Shown here in pieces: positions 1 to 6,901 of a stretch of DNA of 27,775 nucleotides. The position numbers were made by a program, and so were the translations under genes. The number at the start of each line of letters is the position of its first letter. The stretch's first letter is position 1. The stretch is from CG2-30-44-17 sp964344725 (GTDB lineage Bacteria > Patescibacteriota > Gracilibacteria > UBA1369 > UBA12470), in NCBI GenBank assembly GCA_964344725.1, contig CAYFOI010000019.1:1-27775 (forward strand), read 5' to 3'. The notes under the pieces were generated by a model, which was not told the DNA's origin, searched no databases, and was given only the letters and a program-made list of their open reading frames with translations.

Positions 1-40
1 CTTACACTAAAGCAAATTTCGCATTTCTACGCACCCGAAA

Positions 41-265
41 ATGAACGGTCTCTTACAAGACACCCCAACAGTTACCATAGACAAAACCATAGCCATACGA
101 CTTAACCAACCTCTACTAGCAGGCGAAGAATCAAGTCCCAGAACACCAAGAGAAGAAGACATAGCGCACATATTTAAAAAACAGAAAAGAAACCATGCCA
201 CTAAAAAAGCCGTACGTCAAACCAATCATGTAAGATACATAAAGCCAACCTGCAAAATCACTTAA
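41..265 (+). CDS. Small hypothetical protein (74 aa)
   Basis: I do not recognise this 74-residue product. It is hydrophilic, has no membrane segment, and its second half is very basic (Lys/Arg-rich). The support is indirect: third codon positions are mostly A or C, as in the certain + strand genes here, and the 40 bases before the ATG are poor in G like other leaders in the window. An in-frame TAA at 8-10 shows that the frame does not continue from outside the window. A - strand frame overlaps (7-201), but it is hydrophobic and lacks the G/T third-position pattern of real - strand genes here, so I prefer the + frame. It converges on the aldolase gene. It could be spurious. Confidence 0.35.
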   Translation: MNGLLQDTPTVTIDKTIAIRLNQPLLAGEESSPRTPREEDIAHIFKKQKRNHATKKAVRQTNHVRYIKPTCKIT

Positions 266-297
266 GTCCTATCAACAAAAGTCGTCAACAAAACCAT

Positions 298-1323
298 TTA
301 CACCGCCTTCCCCGCACTCTTGAACCCTTTCACCATCATCATCTCAATATGCCCAGCCATCTCATCAATAGCAGCCTGCATCACATCCTTATCGATAGCG
401 TCTATTTGATCTTGAAATAGGTATAGAACCTTTCTTCGCGGTCGCCCCATTTCTTCACCTTTCGCATCCATCTCCTTAAGCAGCTCTTCTGGGAAATGTT
501 TGAACCAAATATCTGAGATGCTCGTCGCATAATTAATCTTAGAAGCTCCAGCTTCAATAGCTTTATTGAAAGTCTCAGGCGAAAGCCCACTTCCACCATG
601 AAGCACAACCTGCACACCCATAGGGTTAACAGCGTCTGCAACCTCACGGATACGGTCAAAACCGATTCGAGGCTCTTTCATATACTTCCCGTGACCATTC
701 CCAACGAAAATCGCGATAGCCGCAGGCTTAGTAAGCTCACAAAGCTTCGCCGCATCTTCTGTAGTTGTATAATATTTCTCAATATTCGCATCAATATCCG
801 GATCAGCCAATGCATTTGCCGCCCCGATCTCACCTTCTTCAACTTCCACAGAAACTCCAAGTGGATCTAACTTCGCTACTATCTCAGCACATTTAGCTCC
901 ATTCTCTTCGGTTGGAAGCTTTGAAAGATCAGCCTCAACAGAAGAAAATCCAGCCTCAACCGCCACATCAATGATACCCAAATCCTTCTGCACATGATCC
1001 ATATGCAAACAAACCGGTACATAGTAACCGTACTTCTCATACATCTTCTTAATCTCCGCATGCACCAAATCAGAAAGTCGCCCAGGCGCCATATTACAAT
1101 AAGCAGATTCACTCTCAGCAATCTCACAAATAACGGGAGATTTAGCCTGCCAAGCAGCCTCAAGAGTCGCAGTCAAAATATAAGGTGAACGCTGATTAAT
1201 CGCCACAACCCCATAACCCCCAGCTCTCGCCGGCTCAAGTACATCTTTAAGGTTGCTAAGAGTGTATCCTCCTTCAAGAACACGCACGTGAGGATTGTTA
1301 TCCTTCGTAAAATCTGCAAGCAT
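298..1323 (-). CDS. fba: Class II fructose-bisphosphate aldolase family protein
   Basis: Zinc-dependent class II aldolase of 341 residues, the family's usual length. It should cleave or form a ketose 1,6-bisphosphate through dihydroxyacetone phosphate in the cytoplasm, as part of glycolysis or gluconeogenesis. Visible motifs are HMDH at residues 107-110 (catalytic Asp109, zinc ligand His110), VEVEEGEIG at 159-167, GNGHGKY with His211, and LHGGSG with zinc ligand His242. The ATG at 1323 opens MLADF and is preceded by a G-poor leader without a Shine-Dalgarno site. It lies 80 bases downstream of the orphan gene on the same strand, so co-transcription is possible. gap lies further along in its own unit. 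The motifs also fit tagatose-bisphosphate aldolases, so the exact substrate is inferred. Confidence 0.9.
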   Translation of the reverse strand: MLADFTKDNNPHVRVLEGGYTLSNLKDVLEPARAGGYGVVAINQRSPYILTATLEAAWQAKSPVICEIAESESAYCNMAPGRLSDLVHAEIKKMYEKYGYYVPVCLHMDHVQKDLGIIDVAVEAGFSSVEADLSKLPTEENGAKCAEIVAKLDPLGVSVEVEEGEIGAANALADPDIDANIEKYYTTTEDAAKLCELTKPAAIAIFVGNGHGKYMKEPRIGFDRIREVADAVNPMGVQVVLHGGSGLSPETFNKAIEAGASKINYATSISDIWFKHFPEELLKEMDAKGEEMGRPRRKVLYLFQDQIDAIDKDVMQAAIDEMAGHIEMMMVKGFKSAGKAV

Positions 1324-1403
1324 TTTTTGTTTAGGTTAGAAAGTATTGCAGAAAGCAGGATACAGGAAAGATATGTTTTTGTGAAACGGAGATAATCAAT
1401 AGA

Positions 1404-2489
1404 TTAGTCCATACCCATATCAGACATACCGATCGATCTAACCAGAGGATGCCCTGCCAAAGCTTTCAAATCAGCTTTAAGCCTACTTCCAAGCTCTGGA
1501 ACCGATTCGGGAGAGACGTCGTTCAAAGTAAAACTAGAACGTCTTAACCCATCTATAAAACCTCTATAAGCAGCAGTTTTTACTATTCTATCTTCAGAGC
1601 CTCTAGGATAGTGACTAAAAACAGACCTAGCCCTACCATCTATCATTTCGATACCTCTAACAGATGATCTAGTTCCACCAGTCAAAAACTTTTCCATAAA
1701 CTTCCATAAACCACCCATCACATCCCCTTGTGAAACAATAGAAGGTCCAAACTTATAGAAAGGAGGATAAGGATTTCCTTCTTTTTCATACTGCTCAGCC
1801 AACCAAGGCAAATCCATCTTTGATCGACCATAATATCTCCAATCTAAGATTTCTAAACGACTGTCTTCCGGATACTCAACATCAGTACAAAAAAGCCACA
1901 TAACATTATAAAGATCATCAAAAAACTTAGGAGAAAGAAAAGTTGGTATAGACCCAGCAAGACCAGCATCAACATGAACCACCATATCATCATCACGTAT
2001 AAAATCTTCACGCAACTGCCTAATGTAAGTAGCTAACATCTCCGCATCAGCAACACGTCCCGAACAACCCCTAGTCCAAATTGTAGTATGTCGACTAAAA
2101 GGAACTAATTTTCGCGGGAAAGGAACTCTGTCTGGAGTTTTTTTCTCAATGGCAATCATAGTTGTAGCTAAAACATGACCATCTCTCTCGTAAGCTAACA
2201 GCTTCGGAGACTTGCCTATTCTCTGCACAACTTCATCAATTTGTCTCATGCCTATGCCAACAATAACTTCTACCACCGGAGCAACTTCTTCTCTGCAAAA
2301 TTGTTCAATTACAGCAGCCCTCTCTAGCACCTCTCGAGAAACTTCTAGCACCTCTTGAGAATCACCAGAAACAACATGTCTAACAAGAGCTAAATCAGCT
2401 CTACTATCAAGCACCTCGCCACTCCCCTCTTCATCTGCAGATGCACCAGGCACCACCTCTGCTACATCCAATGCCCTCATATTACTCAT
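1404..2489 (-). CDS. Orphan hypothetical protein (361 aa)
   Basis: I do not recognise this 361-residue protein. There is no signal peptide or membrane segment. The first 60 residues are acidic and contain three EVL-type repeats (GEVLD, QEVLE, REVLE); two of these come from a near-identical tandem of about 20 bp at 2324-2362. The rest (about 80-361) looks globular, with many Trp, Tyr and Arg residues, a segment MVVHVDAGLAGS and an acidic stretch LFCTDVEYPEDSR. Third codon positions are mostly G or T, as in other - strand genes here, which supports real coding. A perfect TATAAT at 2506-2501 lies only 11 bases before the ATG, so the message may be nearly leaderless. The stop is TAA and the aldolase follows on the same strand. 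Confidence 0.7.
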   Translation of the reverse strand: MSNMRALDVAEVVPGASADEEGSGEVLDSRADLALVRHVVSGDSQEVLEVSREVLERAAVIEQFCREEVAPVVEVIVGIGMRQIDEVVQRIGKSPKLLAYERDGHVLATTMIAIEKKTPDRVPFPRKLVPFSRHTTIWTRGCSGRVADAEMLATYIRQLREDFIRDDDMVVHVDAGLAGSIPTFLSPKFFDDLYNVMWLFCTDVEYPEDSRLEILDWRYYGRSKMDLPWLAEQYEKEGNPYPPFYKFGPSIVSQGDVMGGLWKFMEKFLTGGTRSSVRGIEMIDGRARSVFSHYPRGSEDRIVKTAAYRGFIDGLRRSSFTLNDVSPESVPELGSRLKADLKALAGHPLVRSIGMSDMGMD

Positions 2490-2500
2490 ATATTTAATTC

Positions 2501-2506
2501 ATTATA
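2501..2506 (-). promoter_or_regulatory. -10 box of the orphan gene, near-leaderless
   Basis: TATAAT reads on the - strand 11 bases before the ATG at 2489. Initiation about 7 bases downstream would leave a leader of about 5 bases. I see no convincing -35 at 17 bp. Confidence 0.45.
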
Positions 2507-2539
2507 AAACCAAGACAAAATTTGTACCACAAAAACCGC

Positions 2540-2900
2540 AAGTCGTCAATCAAATCGCCTAACAACAAGCCTATATCACTTGGTTTAATGTATCAGCAGC
2601 ACTCCTAGTCAAGATATTTGGTTTTTTGTTTGTCAGAGATATATCTGCAGCGCTACATATTTTTGAGCTCGTACATGTTAGAACGAGCATAGAGGATTTT
2701 GTTTTGTTTCGAGCGATCTTGACCGATTAGGCACGGGAGCGAGAAACAAAACAAAAATCCGACACCAAAAGATCCCCTCCCCGGCCAAGATGGAGAGAGA
2801 ACCCTTTGGTGATCTATTTGCCTCCTAACCCTGTCAGATGACTGACGAGTCAGTGATTAAGTCTGAAATTCAGGCTCACTCACCGCTCCACCAGTCCACC
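2540..2900. other. Gene-free, hairpin-rich stretch; possible structured RNA
   Basis: This covers most of the 443-base gap between the orphan gene and the ftsL-like gene. I see no convincing ORF, tRNA or T-loop. Several inverted repeats are clear. GCTCGT (2667-2672) pairs with ACGAGC (2683-2688). A 17/18-base pair of arms lies at 2694-2710 and 2743-2760, perfect except for one bulged T. CACCAAA (2763-2769) pairs with TTTGGTG (2805-2811). ACTGA (2841-2845) pairs with TCAGT (2850-2854) across a CGAG loop. The density of stems suggests one or more RNAs, but I could not match it to RNase P RNA, tmRNA, SRP RNA or 6S RNA by eye. The strand is undetermined. Confidence 0.35.
2694..2760. repeat. Long inverted repeat (17/18-base arms, 32-base loop)
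   Basis: Arms at 2694-2710 and 2743-2760 are complementary with one bulged T. The arm core is TTTTGTTTTGTTTC against GAAACAAAACAAAA. The loop is GC-richer. It could be a bidirectional terminator, since the arms end in T-runs on either strand, or part of a larger RNA. Confidence 0.6.
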
Positions 2901-2902
2901 AC

Positions 2903-2936
2903 CTCTACTGTCTACTGCTTACTGTCTACTGTCTAG
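2903..2936. repeat. CTA-type low-complexity tract at the ftsL-like 3' end
   Basis: CTACTGTCTACTG-like units repeat three to four times and run into the stop codon of the ftsL-like gene. No start codon of a credible gene follows on the + strand, so this tract is not a leader. Confidence 0.6.
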
Positions 2937-3301
2937 TAAGCGCTACTAGCCACAGTCACAATTGGATCAACATACGCAATTTCGCTTGAATCAGCTCTGA
3001 CCATATTTGCAACCACATCACTTTCCATAATCGTATCTAAGCTCCTCGCCTCAAGAATCAACATGTCATTAAGCTCGCTATCCTCAAGAAGATCTTGCCT
3101 CTCCGCCTCAAGACGATTGATTTCATAACCCATCGTAGCCTGAGAATTAAGAGAAGTAAGAGATACAAGTCCCATAACAGTAATCATAAAAAGCATCGCC
3201 ATAACCAGGGAAACCATCCCAACATTAACGTGCATTCGCAGAGTGCTTTTTCGCACTCCTCGCCTCGTAACTCCTTGATGTGTCATCATGTGTTGTCCCA
3301 T
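2933..3301 (-). CDS. ftsL: FtsL/DivIC-like cell division protein
   Basis: A 122-residue protein with the FtsL layout: a short basic N-terminus (1-26), one membrane helix (about 27-51) and a heptad-like acidic segment (about 57-92) that should form a coiled coil outside the membrane. FtsL works in the divisome with FtsB and FtsQ. Sequence identity in this family is too low to decide by eye. The main evidence is topology plus position, directly downstream of rsmH on the same strand, as in the dcw cluster. The usual next genes (ftsI, mur genes) are absent, so the cluster is truncated. Possible internal starts are Met5, Met6 and Met23. A GGAGG lies 18 bases before the ATG, which is too far for a normal Shine-Dalgarno site. 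The name is an inference. Confidence 0.55.
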   Translation of the reverse strand: MGQHMMTHQGVTRRGVRKSTLRMHVNVGMVSLVMAMLFMITVMGLVSLTSLNSQATMGYEINRLEAERQDLLEDSELNDMLILEARSLDTIMESDVVANMVRADSSEIAYVDPIVTVASSAY

Positions 3302-3405
3302 ACTAGTTTGTTTCTTGTTCCTCCGCCTCGATCTCTGATAGCAGCAGATCTCTAGCTAGATAGATTAATGTTAATGTTAGCGATAAAATTCTGGTTGTTT
3401 CCAAG

Positions 3406-3444
3406 ACTATAAGTTATTAACTATTAGTTCCTAGTTGTTAGTTA
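3406..3444 (-). repeat. CTA-type tract in the ftsL-like leader
   Basis: Read on the - strand, this is a run of AACTAACAACTAGGAACTAA-type units. It lies between the rsmH stop and the ftsL-like start and has the same sense orientation as the tracts before the + strand genes. Confidence 0.55.
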
Positions 3445-3451
3445 ACCTGCC

Positions 3452-4372
3452 TTAAAGCTTCTCACAAACCCGTAATTTCGCGCTTCTTGCACGTGGATTT
3501 TGAGAAATTTCTTCTTCGGATGGTGTTATCGGTTTTTTCGTAATTAGTTTGATCTGCTTCTCTCTTATGACTTTATTTAAAAGTGGTTCATTCGGATCTT
3601 CCAAATCCTTCGAGTAATCCCGGAAAATATTCTTCACGATACGATCCTCAATCGAGTGATAACTGATTACAGCTATTCGACCGCCTGGAGCCAGTAACTC
3701 GATCGCATCAGGTAGAACTCTCTCTAGAACCCCTAACTCATCATTCGTCGCTATCCTGAGAGCCTGGAAAACATTGGTCGCAGAATCTTTTTTCTCTCGA
3801 ATGTGCTTCTTCTGATCTCTTATAAAATCTGCTAGCTGCGCTGTTGTCTCGAAAGGCTGCTTCTTCCGAACCTGCACTATCTCTCGAGCAACTTTCTTGG
3901 AAGCTCTCTCCTCTCCATATTTGGAGAAAATTTCTACAAGATCAGATTCAGGCCATTTGTTAACTATGTCATCAGCAGTCAATTTTTGACGCTGGTCATA
4001 TCTCATGTCGAGTGGACCATCAGCTTTGAAAGCAAAGCCACGCCTTGAATCATCAACATGTGGCGATGAAAGCCCAAGATCGAAAAGCATCGCATCGATA
4101 GATGTAACACCATCATCCGTAAGGCAAGTTTTCAAAGATACGAAATTAAAGTGGTGATAAGTAATTTTACCTATGTGCTCCTGCAAATTTTTCTTAGCCT
4201 CTTCTAGATTTCTCTCGTCCTGATCAAACGCGTATAAATGTCCTTCTTCCCCTATCTGCTTAAGCATTTCCAGAGCATGTCCTCCTAGCCCAAGCGTCGC
4301 ATCTACTACCTTATATCCTGGCTTCAGCTGCAGTGCTTCTAAGACCTCTTCCTTCAGTACCGGGATATGCAT
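3452..4372 (-). CDS. rsmH: 16S rRNA (cytosine1402-N4)-methyltransferase RsmH
   Basis: RsmH (MraW) methylates N4 of C1402 in the ribosomal decoding centre using S-adenosylmethionine. The protein starts MHIPVLKEEV, the standard family N-terminus, so I place the start at 4372 rather than at the longer open frame reaching 4492. This gives 306 residues, the usual length. Visible motifs are the SAM-binding DATLGLGGH near residue 24, LFDLGLSSPHVD, RGFAFKADGPLDMR and the C-terminal SYHSIEDRIVK. GGAG lies about 14 bases before the ATG, a weak ribosome site. The 60 bases upstream hold five RYACAC-type repeats behind a promoter-like pair. It is followed by the ftsL-like gene, as in dcw clusters. Confidence 0.95.
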   Translation of the reverse strand: MHIPVLKEEVLEALQLKPGYKVVDATLGLGGHALEMLKQIGEEGHLYAFDQDERNLEEAKKNLQEHIGKITYHHFNFVSLKTCLTDDGVTSIDAMLFDLGLSSPHVDDSRRGFAFKADGPLDMRYDQRQKLTADDIVNKWPESDLVEIFSKYGEERASKKVAREIVQVRKKQPFETTAQLADFIRDQKKHIREKKDSATNVFQALRIATNDELGVLERVLPDAIELLAPGGRIAVISYHSIEDRIVKNIFRDYSKDLEDPNEPLLNKVIREKQIKLITKKPITPSEEEISQNPRARSAKLRVCEKL

Positions 4373-4388
4373 TTTGTTTTTGTTCTCC

Positions 4389-4442
4389 GTGTGCAAAACT
4401 TGTGTACAAACCGTGTATAACTTTTTTGTGCAGTTTGTGTAC
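4389..4442 (-). promoter_or_regulatory. Array of five ACAC boxes before rsmH
   Basis: On the - strand the boxes are GTACAC (4442-4437), CTGCAC (4433-4428), ATACAC (4418-4413), GTACAC (4407-4402) and GCACAC (4394-4389). They start 9 to 15 bases apart and end 17 bases before the rsmH ATG. Direct repeats upstream of the dcw cluster recall MraZ operators, but the core differs from TGGG and no mraZ is visible. The regulator is unknown. Confidence 0.45.
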
Positions 4443-4444
4443 GA

Positions 4445-4473
4445 AAAATAATCCAGAAACAAAACCCGGTCAA
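4445..4473 (-). promoter_or_regulatory. Candidate rsmH promoter
   Basis: On the - strand TTGACC (4473-4468) is followed after 17 bases by TATTTT (4450-4445). Initiation would fall near 4438, at the start of the ACAC-box array, placing most boxes in the leader. Confidence 0.45.
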
Positions 4474-4548
4474 TCATCAAATCACAAAGCAAGCATAGCC
4501 ACTCCCGTTAACACGCCCCTATATTCCATTGCCCTTCAATGCTTTTAT

Positions 4549-4567
4549 TGTATAACAATTTTATACA
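4549..4567. promoter_or_regulatory. Perfect palindrome, operator-like
   Basis: TGTATAA-CAATT-TTATACA is a perfect 7-5-7 inverted repeat in the divergent gap between rsmH and the multidrug-export-family gene. TGTATAAC also occurs at 4414-4421 inside the rsmH box array. It is typical of a dimeric repressor site; the repressor is unknown. Confidence 0.4.
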
Positions 4568-4680
4568 CTTTCGCGGTAATTTGGCGACCATACTACATAT
4601 AGTATTTTGTAAAAATTTCACACACAAGACGCAAAAATCCCTTGCTACTAAATACGAAATACTAAATACTAATTGCCGAC

Positions 4681-5151
4681 ATGAAAAACGAAATAATCAC
4701 ATTTATCCTAGCAATGCTCCCTATAACAGAACTTAGGGGCGCAATCCCATACGCAATTTTGGAGCTCAAGATAGAGCCAATCCCAGCTTTCATATCTGCA
4801 GTGCTGGGAAACATCCTAATCGCAATAATAATCCTAAAGCTCCTAGGCCCTATATCGAAGTTCTTAAGCAAGCACTCTAAATTCTTCAAGAACTTCTTCG
4901 AGAAACTTTTCAAAAAAACTCACTCAAAGCACGCCCACAAATTCATACTTTACGGCGAGATATTCTTGGTCCTATTCGTCATGATCCCCCTCCCCGGAAG
5001 TGGAGCATGGACCGGGTCACTAGTCTCATTCCTATTAGGGCTGAAGTTCCGAACCGCATTCCCGCTAATAACACTGGGCGTCATCCTTAGCGGAATTATC
5101 GTAACACTAATAAGCACCGGGATCTTGGAAGGACTGCAAATTTTGCTATAA
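4681..5151 (+). CDS. Small multidrug-export family membrane protein
   Basis: A 156-residue integral membrane protein of the COG2426/PF06695 family (annotated as putative small multidrug export protein). Family hallmarks are visible: LPITELRGAIPYAI at about residues 14-27 and MIPLPGSGAWTGSL at about 101-114. There are roughly four hydrophobic segments, with a basic loop (about 66-90) between the second and third. The 'multidrug export' label comes from weak homology, and the true substrate is not known. The start follows a G-poor leader with no Shine-Dalgarno site. The gene converges on the Sua5-family gene, with 21 bases between the stops and no strong terminator. It is divergent from rsmH. 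Confidence 0.8.
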   Translation: MKNEIITFILAMLPITELRGAIPYAILELKIEPIPAFISAVLGNILIAIIILKLLGPISKFLSKHSKFFKNFFEKLFKKTHSKHAHKFILYGEIFLVLFVMIPLPGSGAWTGSLVSFLLGLKFRTAFPLITLGVILSGIIVTLISTGILEGLQILL

Positions 5152-5172
5152 ATCTTTCCCCAGGGAAACCTG

Positions 5173-5700
5173 TTAGAGGACCTTGAAATTCCCCTGCCTA
5201 ATTACCTCGACATCATCCCCCACAACCTTCACAACAGTAGAAGGATCTTTTTCCTGGATCTCACCAAAATCAACAACATAATCCCCTTTTACACACTCAT
5301 CTGCTGAATAAGGCGGCAAACCTCCATGCAAATTTGCACTAGTAGTCGTAAGAGGCCCACCCCACTTTCGGAGCATTTCTAGAGTAAAGTCATCCCCAGG
5401 AACACGAATCCCAATAGCCTCATCACTACCATATCTAGGAACAACCAAGGTAAGATCCCCAGGCCACCCCTCGCTTCCAATCTCTAGAGCTTTTTTACTA
5501 AAAACCCCATATCTCTGCGCCTGCCCCATATCTCCTACCATAATCGTAACAGGTTTATCTTTTGGCATTTGCTTTAAATCAAAAAGCTTATCCATCGCAT
5601 CTCGATTCAGGGGATCACACGCAAGCCCATAGCACGTATCCGTCGGATGCGTTACAACTCCCCCATCGCGCAAAATTTTGATTATCTTATTCCATTCCAT
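5173..5700 (-). CDS. tsaC: Sua5/YciO/TsaC-family threonylcarbamoyladenylate synthase
   Basis: This family condenses threonine, bicarbonate and ATP into threonylcarbamoyl-AMP, the first step of t6A modification of ANN-decoding tRNAs. The 175-residue product shows PTDTCYGLACD near residues 19-29, LKQMPKDKPVTIMV (the Lys/Pro substrate-binding loop) and TTTSANLHGG. This is the short YwlC-core length without the C-terminal Sua5 domain. A longer frame opens with GTG at 5748, but I choose ATG at 5700 because alignment to the family starts there and the longer frame would run through the promoter. A -10-like box ends 9 bases before this ATG, so the message may be leaderless. YciO-type relatives look similar, so the exact activity is moderately sure. 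Confidence 0.85.
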   Translation of the reverse strand: MEWNKIIKILRDGGVVTHPTDTCYGLACDPLNRDAMDKLFDLKQMPKDKPVTIMVGDMGQAQRYGVFSKKALEIGSEGWPGDLTLVVPRYGSDEAIGIRVPGDDFTLEMLRKWGGPLTTTSANLHGGLPPYSADECVKGDYVVDFGEIQEKDPSTVVKVVGDDVEVIRQGNFKVL

Positions 5701-5709
5701 ACGCCACCC

Positions 5710-5738
5710 TTTAAAAAACATTTTTGAAAAATAGTCAA
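5710..5738 (-). promoter_or_regulatory. Candidate promoter of the tsaC-like gene
   Basis: On the - strand TTGACT (5738-5733) is followed after 17 bases by TTTAAA (5715-5710). Only 9 bases separate the -10 from the ATG at 5700, which predicts a leaderless or nearly leaderless mRNA and supports the shorter start. Confidence 0.45.
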
Positions 5739-5780
5739 GACCTTGCACTCAAAAAACCGCTACAAAAAGGGCTTTTTCCT

Positions 5781-5789
5781 TGCTATAAT
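5781..5789 (+). promoter_or_regulatory. gap promoter, extended -10
   Basis: TGC-TATAAT is a perfect extended -10 element. The -35 region at 17 bp (TACAAA) is poor, as is usual for extended -10 promoters. Initiation near 5796 would start the transcript at the first leader hairpin. Confidence 0.7.
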
Positions 5790-5796
5790 CACCTCC

Positions 5797-5853
5797 AGGC
5801 CGCACCCGACAGGGTGCACAGGCCTATTAAATAGCTGTTTCGCGAAGCGAAAC
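5797..5853 (+). promoter_or_regulatory. gap leader hairpins
   Basis: Hairpin 1 (5797-5825): AGGCC pairs with GGCCT and GCACCC with GGGTGC around a GACA loop, with an ACA bulge on the 3' side. Hairpin 2 (5837-5853): GTTTCGC pairs with GCGAAAC around GAA. No T-run follows either, so they look like leader or stability elements rather than terminators. Hairpin 2 recurs exactly before the exchanger gene. Confidence 0.6.
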
Positions 5854-5860
5854 ACCACGC

Positions 5861-5895
5861 ACTTCTAACTTCAAACTTCTAACTTCAAACTACCC
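5861..5895 (+). repeat. G-free tandem tract before gap
   Basis: The 14-base unit ACTTCTAACTTCAA occurs twice in tandem just before the gap ATG. The sense strand has no G between the hairpins and the start codon apart from the first bases, and no Shine-Dalgarno site. Confidence 0.7.
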
Positions 5896-6900
5896 ATGAA
5901 ACCTCGCGTTGCAATCAACGGCCTCGGTCGAATCGGACGCGCATTTTTACGCGCAAATCTAATGGCAGATCTAGTTGAGATAGTTGCAATCAACGATACT
6001 TCTCCAAACACAGATTTAGCACACCTACTTAAGCACGATTCAATTTACGGACCATCCAAAGTAGATGTCGAAGCCATAGGGGAAAATGCAATCAAAATAA
6101 ACGGAGTAGAAATCCCAACATACTCAGATAGAAATCCAGAAAATCTGCCTTGGGGGACATTGAATGTAGATGTTGTAATCGAATCAACAGGAGTATTCCG
6201 CGACCGTGAAGGATCAGAAAAACACATAAAAGCCGGCGCAAAAAAAGTAATAGTCTCAGCACCTGGCAAAGATTTAGACCGAACGATTGTGCTAGGAGTA
6301 AACGAAAACACTCTGAACAAAGAAACAGACAAAATGATTTCTAACGCATCTTGCACAACAAACTGCCTCGCACCAGTTGTAAAAGTTTTGAATGACAAAT
6401 TCGGAATCGTAAAAGGCCTGATGACAACAATCCACTCCTACACAAACGATCAGAACTTGATGGACAACTCTCACAAAAAAGATCTTCGAAGAGCAAGAGG
6501 AGCAGCCCTAAACATGATCCCAACCTCAACAGGCGCAGCAAAAGCAATCGGCGAAGTAATCCCAGATTTACAAGGCAAACTAAACGGACTTTCTGTAAGA
6601 GTACCAACCCCAACAGTTTCACTAGTAGACCTAGTTTGCGAAGTCAAAACAGCAACAACAAAAGAAGAGGTAAACGCAGCATTGAAAGAAGCTTCAGAGA
6701 ACGGAATGCGCGGCATCTTAGGTTTCTGCGAAGAACCGCTCGTCTCAAGCGACTTCATCAAAGACAACAGATCTTCAATCGTAGACGCAGACTCAACAAT
6801 GGTAACGGAAGGCAACCTCGTCAAAGTACTCGCTTGGTACGACAACGAATGGGGTTACTCTGTCAGACTAGTTGAACTCGCAGCTTATGTGATGCGGTAA
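5896..6900 (+). CDS. gap: Glyceraldehyde-3-phosphate dehydrogenase
   Basis: Oxidises glyceraldehyde 3-phosphate to 1,3-bisphosphoglycerate with NAD(P)+ in central glycolysis. The protein has the family's usual 334 residues. Visible features are the Rossmann motif INGLGRIGR (residues 7-15), SNASCTTNCLAPV with catalytic Cys153, His180 in the TTIHSYT segment, and a C-terminal WYDNEWGYSVR. Asp38 in NDTSPN could suggest NAD preference, but I would not press this. The start follows an extended -10 promoter, two hairpins and a tandem G-free tract. Its TAA is one base from the TAA of the convergent interrupted gene. It appears to be a single-gene transcription unit. Confidence 0.98.
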   Translation: MKPRVAINGLGRIGRAFLRANLMADLVEIVAINDTSPNTDLAHLLKHDSIYGPSKVDVEAIGENAIKINGVEIPTYSDRNPENLPWGTLNVDVVIESTGVFRDREGSEKHIKAGAKKVIVSAPGKDLDRTIVLGVNENTLNKETDKMISNASCTTNCLAPVVKVLNDKFGIVKGLMTTIHSYTNDQNLMDNSHKKDLRRARGAALNMIPTSTGAAKAIGEVIPDLQGKLNGLSVRVPTPTVSLVDLVCEVKTATTKEEVNAALKEASENGMRGILGFCEEPLVSSDFIKDNRSSIVDADSTMVTEGNLVKVLAWYDNEWGYSVRLVELAAYVMR

Positions 6901-6901
6901 G

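Noticed and set aside
2860..2900. tmRNA 3' end suggested by CCGCTCCACCA
   Set aside because: There is no T-loop sequence or paired acceptor 5' end at the right distance on the same strand.
4373..4492. Longer N-terminus of RsmH
   Set aside because: The extension matches nothing in the family and would run through the ACAC boxes and promoter. MHIPVLKEEV at 4372 is the canonical start.
5701..5748. GTG start at 5748 for the tsaC-like gene
   Set aside because: It would translate through the TTGACT/TTTAAA promoter, and family alignment begins at the ATG at 5700.
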